Positions 1-5,005 of a stretch of DNA of 6,258 nucleotides are shown here, in pieces. The notes under the pieces are model-generated. The model was given only the letters and a program-made list of their open reading frames with translations. It had not been told where the DNA came from and made no database searches. The translations under genes and the position numbers were made by a program. This stretch comes from Candidatus Kappaea frigidicola (GTDB lineage Bacteria > Omnitrophota > Gorgyraeia > JAGLLT01), in contig JAVCCI010000048.1 in assembly GCA_030765555.1 (NCBI GenBank), positions 1 to 6,258 on the forward strand, written 5' to 3'. Numbering within the stretch: position 1 is the stretch's first letter; each line of letters opens with the position of its first letter.

Positions 1-6
1 GTAGTT

Positions 7-1209
7 ATGCCCAAGACAATAAAAGAAATTAATGAGAAAATTAAAAAAGGTAAGGCAGTAGTTGTTGATGCCGAGGAAATCATTGATATAGTTGCAAAAA
101 AAGGTTTAAAAAAAGCGGCCAAAGAAGTAGATGTGGTAACTACGGGAACATTTAGCCCAATGTGTTCTTCTGGGATTTATTTTAACTTTGGTCATAGTAA
201 GCCTAGGATTAAAGCAGGTGGTGGTACAGCTTATCTAAATGATGTACCTGCTTATTGCGGTTTTGCGGCAGTTGATTTATATTTAGGAGCTACAGTTTTA
301 TCTGAAGATGATCCCAAAAATAAAGTCCATCCAGGTAAATTTATTTATGGAGGAGGCCATGTAATAGAAGACTTAGTGGCCAAAAAGGATATAAGATTAA
401 ATGTTTCTGGTTATGGGACTGATTGTTATCCGCGCAAGAAAGTAGAAACCCTTATTAACCTTAAGGATTTAAATGATGCAGTTTTATTTAATCCCAGGAA
501 TTGTTATCAAAATTATAATGTAGCAGTGAATCTTTCAGATGAGATGATTTATACTTATATGGGTGCTTTGAAACCCAGGTTGGGTAATGCTAATTATTGT
601 AGTGCCGGTCAGTTGTCTCCGCTTATAAATGATCCTTATTACAAAACGATAGGTATAGGCAGTAGAATTTTCTTGGGCGGGGGAATAGGTTACGTTGCAT
701 GGGATGGAACTCAGCATAATCCACATGTAAAAAGGACTAAGGGTGGAGTGCCCAAAAGTGCTGCTGGAACTATTGCTGTAATCGGTGATTTGAAGGCAAT
801 GAAAGCTAAATATTTAAAAGGAGCTTCAATATTGGGATATGGGGTTAGTTTGACAGTGGGCATAGGTATTCCTATACCTATTTTAAATGAAGAAATATGT
901 CGCTACACAGCTGTTCAGGATAGAGATATATATACCCAAGTGGTTGATTATGCTCCCAAGGAAAAGAGTAAGTTGAAAATTAAATTGCCGGAAGTTAATT
1001 ATGAGCAACTTAAAAGTGGCCAACTTAAAATTGGCTCAAAGAGGATTCCCACAGCTAGTCTTTCTAGTTACGTTAAGGCTAAAGAAATAGCCCTAGAGTT
1101 AAAAAGTTGGATAAAAAAAGGCAAGTTTTATTTATCTGAGCCAGTGGAAAGTATTGCAACAGTTGGTTCGGATAAAAAAATAAACGAACTCAAAGAGAGA
1201 AAAAAATAA
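7..1209 (+). CDS. Homocysteine biosynthesis protein, DUF39/HcyBio family (aspartate-semialdehyde sulfurtransferase type)
   Basis: This 400-residue protein matches the DUF39 (HcyBio) family throughout. Conserved blocks are the N-terminal TIKEINEKI, VVTTGTF then MCSSG around Cys53, TDCYPRKK around Cys140, NPRNCYQ around Cys166, IYTYMG, GAGQLSP-like CSAGQLSP, IGIGSRIFLGGGIGY, and EGTQHNP-like WDGTQHNP. In Methanosarcina the family makes homocysteine from aspartate semialdehyde and sulfide-derived sulfur, using two conserved cysteines that form persulfides; by position these should be Cys53 and Cys140 here. The protein should be cytoplasmic. Methanogen relatives such as MJ0100 carry a C-terminal CBS pair, but this one stops at residue 400 with a short lysine-rich tail, so it is the CBS-free form. 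The codons at 1-6 are also open, so a longer start outside the window is possible, but family-like sequence begins right at this ATG. The usual NIL/ferredoxin partner is not downstream; an Nfu-like gene follows after 13 bp. Confidence 0.9.
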   Translation: MPKTIKEINEKIKKGKAVVVDAEEIIDIVAKKGLKKAAKEVDVVTTGTFSPMCSSGIYFNFGHSKPRIKAGGGTAYLNDVPAYCGFAAVDLYLGATVLSEDDPKNKVHPGKFIYGGGHVIEDLVAKKDIRLNVSGYGTDCYPRKKVETLINLKDLNDAVLFNPRNCYQNYNVAVNLSDEMIYTYMGALKPRLGNANYCSAGQLSPLINDPYYKTIGIGSRIFLGGGIGYVAWDGTQHNPHVKRTKGGVPKSAAGTIAVIGDLKAMKAKYLKGASILGYGVSLTVGIGIPIPILNEEICRYTAVQDRDIYTQVVDYAPKEKSKLKIKLPEVNYEQLKSGQLKIGSKRIPTASLSSYVKAKEIALELKSWIKKGKFYLSEPVESIATVGSDKKINELKERKK

Positions 1210-1210
1210 A

Positions 1211-1216
1211 AAGGAG
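1211..1216 (+). promoter_or_regulatory. Ribosome binding site of the Nfu-like gene
   Basis: AAGGAG lies 6 bases before a GTG codon at 1223. It is the strongest Shine-Dalgarno sequence in the first half of the window and fixes this non-ATG start. No ATG in the same frame lies nearby that would keep the conserved N-terminal part of the domain. Confidence 0.75.
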
Positions 1217-1222
1217 TTTAAG

Positions 1223-1465
1223 GTGAGTGCTGATAAAGATTTTGTTATTAAAGTAAAAGAGATTTTAGAGGAAGTAAGACCGATGCTTTTGAGTCATGGT
1301 GGAGATCTTGATTTAGTTGAAGTTACCGAGGATAAAATAGTTAGAGTGCGCCTCAAGGGTGCTTGTGGAAGTTGCCCGATGTCTACTTTTACAATTAAGA
1401 TGGGTGTTGAAAAAGCTCTAAAAGATAAATTGCCGGAAGTAAAAGCCGTAGAATCGGTTGTTTAG
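1223..1465 (+). CDS. Stand-alone NifU C-terminal domain protein (Nfu-type Fe-S scaffold/carrier)
   Basis: This 80-residue protein consists of a single NifU C-terminal (Nfu) domain. Diagnostic features are VKEILEEVRPML at the start, HGGDLDLV around residues 25-32, and the GACGSCP motif with Cys48 and Cys51, followed by a helix and PEVKAVESV. In this family the CxxC of two subunits together holds a [4Fe-4S] cluster, which is passed to target enzymes in the cytoplasm. The size equals the bare domain, with no N-terminal IscU-like part and no BFD-like [2Fe-2S] part. The start is GTG, supported by AAGGAG upstream. It lies 13 bp after the DUF39 gene and 17 bp before mnmA, so co-transcription is very likely. 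I infer that NadA, and perhaps MnmA, downstream are its clients; a role in sulfur supply to the DUF39 protein is possible but unproven. Confidence 0.92.
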   Translation: MSADKDFVIKVKEILEEVRPMLLSHGGDLDLVEVTEDKIVRVRLKGACGSCPMSTFTIKMGVEKALKDKLPEVKAVESVV

Positions 1466-1482
1466 CAAGAAGACCACATGAA

Positions 1483-2538
1483 ATGAAAAAGAAAGTTGTT
1501 ATTGGATTAAGCGGCGGCGTAGATTCAGCTGTAGCCGCTTATTTATTAATAAAACAGGGTTATGATGTCATAGGTTTGTACATTGATATTAATCAGAAAG
1601 CTAATCAAAAAGACCGCAAGGTTGTTGCGGCTATAGCAAAAAAATTAAAAATTAAGTTAATCGTAAAAAAATCTAACCAGACATTTAAGAAAAATATTAT
1701 TGATGAATATGTAAAGTGCTACGTAAATGCTCTGACTCCAAATCCCTGCATTAGATGTAATAGATTAATAAAATTTAAAGAGCTTTTTTATCAGCAAAAA
1801 AAAATCAAAGCTGATTTTGTGGCGACGGGCCATTATGCTAGGATTGCTTTTGATAAAACTAAGAAAGAGTTTTTTTTAAAAAAGGCGAAAGATAAAAGCA
1901 AAGATCAATCTTATTTCCTTTATACTTTAAAAAATAATGAATTACCAAATATTATTTTTCCCTTAGGAACGCTTACTAAAAAACAAGTCAAACTTATTGC
2001 TAATAAATGTGATTTAAGTAAGTATTCGAATAAGGAATCCCAAGAAGTTTGTTTTATTCCAGATAAAGATCACGAAGGTTTTTTAAAAAGGAATTACAAT
2101 ATAAAGCCAGTTAAAGGTGATATTGTAGATATTAAAAATAATAAAATCGGTAGCCATAAAGGTTTTATGTTGTATACAGTAGGGCAGAGAAAAGGTCTCG
2201 GAATAGCTTATAGAGAGCCTTTATATGTTATAAAAATAATTAATAAAAGTAATTGCATAGTTGCAGCACCTCAAAAATGGTTGTATAATAAAAAACTTAA
2301 TATACATGATGTAATTTTTTCAACTGATAAGAGTATTAAGAAAAGCCTGAAGGCTAAAGTCAAAATAAGATATAGACACAAAGAATCAAGCGCTATTATA
2401 AATCATATATCAAAGAATAAGTGGCAGATAATTTTTTCAAGGGCCCAGAGGGCCATAACACCAGGACAGTCAGTTGTTTTTTATGATAAAGATAAAGTAA
2501 TTGGGGGAGGAATAATTAAAGAGGTGTGTGATGAATAA
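1483..2538 (+). CDS. mnmA: tRNA-specific 2-thiouridylase MnmA (CxxC + C type)
   Basis: MnmA activates U34 of the Lys, Glu and Gln tRNAs with ATP and replaces O2 with sulfur, giving s2U34. The 351-residue protein has the PP-loop SGGVDSA (residues 10-16), TPNPCIRCN (85-93), ATGHYAR (114-120), DQSYFLYTL (141-149), SQEVCF (186-191), YTVGQRKGLG (231-240) and TPGQSVVFY (326-334). The catalytic domain covers about residues 1-200, followed by a small middle domain and a C-terminal beta-barrel. Cys92 and Cys190 correspond to E. coli Cys102 and Cys199. Cys89 replaces the Asp found there in E. coli and B. subtilis, so the protein has a CxxC plus C triad of the kind linked to [4Fe-4S] binding. It is slightly shorter than usual and very rich in Lys and Asn. 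The ATG has only a weak AAGAAG at 1467-1472, so translation may depend on ribosomes finishing the Nfu-like gene 17 bp upstream. Confidence 0.95.
   Translation: MKKKVVIGLSGGVDSAVAAYLLIKQGYDVIGLYIDINQKANQKDRKVVAAIAKKLKIKLIVKKSNQTFKKNIIDEYVKCYVNALTPNPCIRCNRLIKFKELFYQQKKIKADFVATGHYARIAFDKTKKEFFLKKAKDKSKDQSYFLYTLKNNELPNIIFPLGTLTKKQVKLIANKCDLSKYSNKESQEVCFIPDKDHEGFLKRNYNIKPVKGDIVDIKNNKIGSHKGFMLYTVGQRKGLGIAYREPLYVIKIINKSNCIVAAPQKWLYNKKLNIHDVIFSTDKSIKKSLKAKVKIRYRHKESSAIINHISKNKWQIIFSRAQRAITPGQSVVFYDKDKVIGGGIIKEVCDE
2520..2524 (+). promoter_or_regulatory. Ribosome binding site that decides the nadA start
   Basis: AGAGG, inside the last codons of mnmA, lies 6 bases before the ATG at 2531 but only 3 bases before the in-frame GTG at 2528 and 15 before the next in-frame ATG at 2540. 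The spacing favours 2531. Confidence 0.55.
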
Positions 2539-3445
2539 AATGGATAAGGCAACTATTGTATCAGAAATCATTAAATTGAAAAAAGAGCTTAATGCAATAA
2601 TTTTAGCTCATTATTATCAGCGGCCAGAGATACAGGATATAGCTGATATCTTAGGTGATTCATTAGCTTTAAGTCGTAAAGCTGCAGAAACAGAAGCAGA
2701 TATCATTGTATTTTGCGGAGTGAATTTTATGGCAGAAACAGCTGCTATAATATCTCCCGAAAAGAAAGTTTTGATTCCTGAAAAAAATGCTGGCTGTTAT
2801 TTAGCTGATACAATAACTGTGGATGAATTATTAGAACTTAAGGGTAAATACCCTCAAGCCGAAGTAATCTGCTATATCAACACGACTGCGGCTATAAAAG
2901 CTGAATCTGATATATGTTGCACATCGTCTAATTCTGTAAAAGTTGTTAATTCTATTAGTCCCGAAAAAGAGATAATATTTATTCCAGACAAAAATCTTTG
3001 TAGTTATACTTCAAAAGAAACCAATAGAAATCTTATATGTTTTCAGGGGTCTTGTAATACACATACTAATATTAAGACTGATGATCTTAAGCATATTTTA
3101 AGTGAGCATCCGCAAGCGAAGATCATGGCTCATCCAGAATGCAACCCTGATATTCTTGAAATGGCTGATTGTGTTAGTTCGACTGCGGGTATGCTAAAGT
3201 ATGCTAAGGAATCTCCTGAAAATGTGTTTGTTGTAGCTACTGAAATCGGGATATTGCATCAGCTGAAAATTGATAATCCAAATAAGATTTTCTATCCTAT
3301 TGAAAAAGCCATTTGTCCGACAATGAAATTAATTACATTAGAGAATCTATATGCGTGTCTAAAGGATCAAAAACATGAAGTTAAAGTTGATGAAAGCATA
3401 GCTCAAAAAGCACGCGGTGCTATAGAGAGAATGCTGGAAATATAA
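2531..3445 (+). CDS. nadA: Quinolinate synthase NadA
   Basis: NadA condenses iminoaspartate with dihydroxyacetone phosphate to quinolinate, the precursor of NAD, using a [4Fe-4S] cluster. Counted from the ATG at 2531 the protein has 304 residues, the normal length of the short NadA form. Cluster ligands are Cys89 (NAGC), Cys175 (GSC) and Cys262 (AICP), at a constant offset from T. maritima Cys81, Cys168 and Cys254. The active-site residues fit the same register: His27 and Tyr29 (AHYYQ), Ser44 (GDS), Tyr115 and Asn117 (YIN), Ser132, His201 and Glu203 (HPE), and Thr218. The enzyme therefore looks fully functional. A GTG at 2528 would add one residue, but the Shine-Dalgarno spacing favours 2531. 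The start overlaps the mnmA end by 8 bp, indicating coupled translation. The iminoaspartate source (NadB or aspartate dehydrogenase) and NadC are not in the window. Confidence 0.96.
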   Translation: MNKMDKATIVSEIIKLKKELNAIILAHYYQRPEIQDIADILGDSLALSRKAAETEADIIVFCGVNFMAETAAIISPEKKVLIPEKNAGCYLADTITVDELLELKGKYPQAEVICYINTTAAIKAESDICCTSSNSVKVVNSISPEKEIIFIPDKNLCSYTSKETNRNLICFQGSCNTHTNIKTDDLKHILSEHPQAKIMAHPECNPDILEMADCVSSTAGMLKYAKESPENVFVVATEIGILHQLKIDNPNKIFYPIEKAICPTMKLITLENLYACLKDQKHEVKVDESIAQKARGAIERMLEI

Positions 3446-3456
3446 CTATTAATAGT
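3445..3456. repeat. 12-bp perfect palindrome after nadA
   Basis: ACTATTAATAGT is a perfect 12-base palindrome that begins on the last base of the nadA stop codon, in the 37-bp gap before lpd. It has no loop and no T-tract, so it is not an intrinsic terminator. It could be a small operator, or chance in AT-rich DNA. No function is assigned. Confidence 0.3.
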
Positions 3457-3482
3457 ATAGGTAATTATAAAAGGTAGAGAGA

Positions 3483-4856
3483 ATGGATAATAAATACGAT
3501 GTTATTTGCATTGGAGCTGGCCCAGCAGGTTATTCAGCGGCTATAAGTCTTGCTAAGGAGCAAAAGAAAGTAGCTCTTATTGAAAAGAGTTCTAATCAAG
3601 CAGGTGGAACCTGTTTGAATGAAGGCTGCATACCTCTAAAAGCCTTAATAAAGATTTCTAAACTGCACCACGAAATAACTAAAAATGGTGCTGGTTATGG
3701 TCTTAATATATCAAGTGAAAAGCCTATTTTTAAAGATCTTATTGCTTATACAAAAAAGGTCAGTGACTCTTTAAGAAGAGGGCTTATGTTTTTATTTAAA
3801 AGCAATAATATTGATTTCATTGAAGGTGAAGCTGAGATAATAAGTGCTAAAGAGGTAATTATTAAAAAAGATGACAATCAACTTAAGCTTGAAGCTGAGC
3901 ATATTGTATTAGCTATGGGTTCTATTGCTTCTGAGATACCAGGCTTTAAATATGATGGAAAACAAATTCTTTCTAGTAAGCAGGCCCTTGAATTAGATGA
4001 ACTTCCTTCTAAAGTGGTCATTGTTGGCGGAGGAGCTATTGGTATTGAATTTGCCTGTATTTTTAGCAATCTTGGATCAGAGGTTAAAATTATTGAATTA
4101 CGAGACCATATACTTCCCGAAGAGGATAAGGATGTAGCTTTGGGTTTAACGGCAATACTAAAGAAGCAAGGAATTAGTATCTTTACTAATGCGTCAGCTA
4201 GTATAAAGAATAAAACTTCTGTGGTTGAAGGTATTATTAAAAAACAGGATGGTGAAGCATCATTTGAAGCAGACATAGTTTTAGTTTCTGTGGGTAGATG
4301 TGCAAATATTGATTGTGAAACTCTTAACAAAATAGGCATAAAAACCCAAAAGGGTAAAGTTGTTATTAATGAGCAGATGCAGACAACGCTTAATAATGTC
4401 TATGCTATTGGAGATATTACTCATTACCCTATGTTGGCTCATAGTGCTTATAAACAAGCTGATGTTGCTGTGAATTCGATATTAAATAAAGAACTGAAAA
4501 ACATTGATATAAACTTAATACCTAATGTAGTTTATTCAAATTATGAATTTGCTCGAGTAGGCATAAAAGAAGAAACAGCTAAAACTGAAAAAATTGATTA
4601 TAAAATTAATAAATATTCAATGAGAGCTTGCGGCCGAGCGGTAGCTAGTAATTATCCAGAAGGTTTTATTAAGATCATATACGAGGCATCTAGTGAACGG
4701 ATTCTCGGAGCTGCTATTCTTGCTCACGATGCTTCAGAGCTAATTCATCAACTTGTTATAGCTATAGATAAGAAATTAACCTTAAAAGATATAGCTGAAC
4801 TCATTTATGCCCACCCTACATTTTCCGAAGCTATTCATGATGTTTGTCGAAGTTAA
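3483..4856 (+). CDS. lpd: Dihydrolipoamide dehydrogenase (E3), divergent
   Basis: This 457-residue FAD enzyme of the pyridine nucleotide-disulfide reductase class I type should oxidise the dihydrolipoyl groups of a 2-oxoacid dehydrogenase or glycine cleavage complex with NAD+. It has the FAD-binding GAGPAG (11-16), the redox pair Cys44/Cys49 in GGTCLNEGCIP, the NAD-binding GGGAIG (182-187), the second FAD motif AIGD (308-311) and the C-terminal dimerisation domain with the catalytic HPTFSE (His444, Glu449). Length is normal for E3. The ATG follows AAGG at 3471-3474 with an 8-base spacer. Several positions usually constant in E3 differ: AMGS for ATGS (144-147), GRCAN for GRxPN (271-275), YSNYE for YTxPE (351-355) and LAHDAS near the usual GPxA (413-418). 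No E1, E2, lipoyl protein or glycine cleavage gene is nearby. A related disulfide reductase with another substrate cannot be excluded, but the intact HPTFSE favours a dihydrolipoyl or similar dithiol substrate. Confidence 0.88.
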   Translation: MDNKYDVICIGAGPAGYSAAISLAKEQKKVALIEKSSNQAGGTCLNEGCIPLKALIKISKLHHEITKNGAGYGLNISSEKPIFKDLIAYTKKVSDSLRRGLMFLFKSNNIDFIEGEAEIISAKEVIIKKDDNQLKLEAEHIVLAMGSIASEIPGFKYDGKQILSSKQALELDELPSKVVIVGGGAIGIEFACIFSNLGSEVKIIELRDHILPEEDKDVALGLTAILKKQGISIFTNASASIKNKTSVVEGIIKKQDGEASFEADIVLVSVGRCANIDCETLNKIGIKTQKGKVVINEQMQTTLNNVYAIGDITHYPMLAHSAYKQADVAVNSILNKELKNIDINLIPNVVYSNYEFARVGIKEETAKTEKIDYKINKYSMRACGRAVASNYPEGFIKIIYEASSERILGAAILAHDASELIHQLVIAIDKKLTLKDIAELIYAHPTFSEAIHDVCRS

Positions 4857-5005
4857 CTTATTTATTTAAAGGAATAACAATGTTCAAAAAAGCCCTTTTG
4901 GTTGTTTTATGTTCAAAATGATTATTATTAGGGTGGAGTTTTAGGAGCAAAAGAAATGTCTGATGCAGGAATTAAAATCACAAAGAGGAAGAGATAGTTA
5001 TTTAG
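4857..5005. other. AT-rich gap between lpd and polX with only tiny ORFs
   Basis: These 149 bases hold no recognisable gene. Three very short reading frames start inside: 4880-4921 (13 codons, peptide MFKKALLVVLCSK, AAAGGA 6 bases upstream), 4909-4944 (11 codons, MFKMIIIRVEF) and 4956-4997 (13 codons, MSDAGIKITKRKR, AGGAG at 4943-4947, 8 bases upstream). The first two both begin inside copies of a 10-base direct repeat, ATGTTCAAAA, at 4880-4889 and 4909-4918. The first peptide resembles the start of a signal peptide or lipoprotein, so the gap may be the remains of a small gene, or leader peptides ahead of polX. I see no strong terminator for lpd; the only fold, CAAAA (4885-4889) with TTTTG (4896-4900), is weak. 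The polX promoter presumably lies here but no clear -35/-10 pair stands out. Confidence 0.4.

Noticed and set aside
535..726. 63-codon - strand frame opposite the DUF39 gene
   Set aside because: The + strand here encodes highly conserved DUF39 blocks, and the antisense product has no recognisable domain.
1796..1884. Homopolymers in mnmA (nine A at 1796-1804; eight T then six A at 1870-1883) as frameshift or phase-variation sites
   Set aside because: The frame continues through both with the expected MnmA motifs on either side, and such runs are expected in AT-rich, lysine-rich genes.
2442..2454. GGCCC-AGA-GGGCC hairpin in mnmA
   Set aside because: It results from two Arg-Ala codon pairs (AGG GCC) in a conserved part of the protein, is mid-gene and lacks a T-tract.
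3878..4339. 153-codon open frame on the - strand inside lpd
   Set aside because: It lies wholly opposite a gene with clear catalytic motifs, its product is Ser/Ile/Pro-rich without any family signature, and there is no ribosome site of note. It is an antisense shadow.
4885..4908. Possible terminator after lpd
   Set aside because: The stem has only five pairs, one of them G-C, around a six-base loop, and the T run after it is short and interrupted. Too weak to call.
4898..4928. Possible sigma-70 promoter for polX (TTGGTT, then TATTAT)
   Set aside because: The -35 matches only half the consensus and the spacing is 19. Such pairs are common by chance in this composition.
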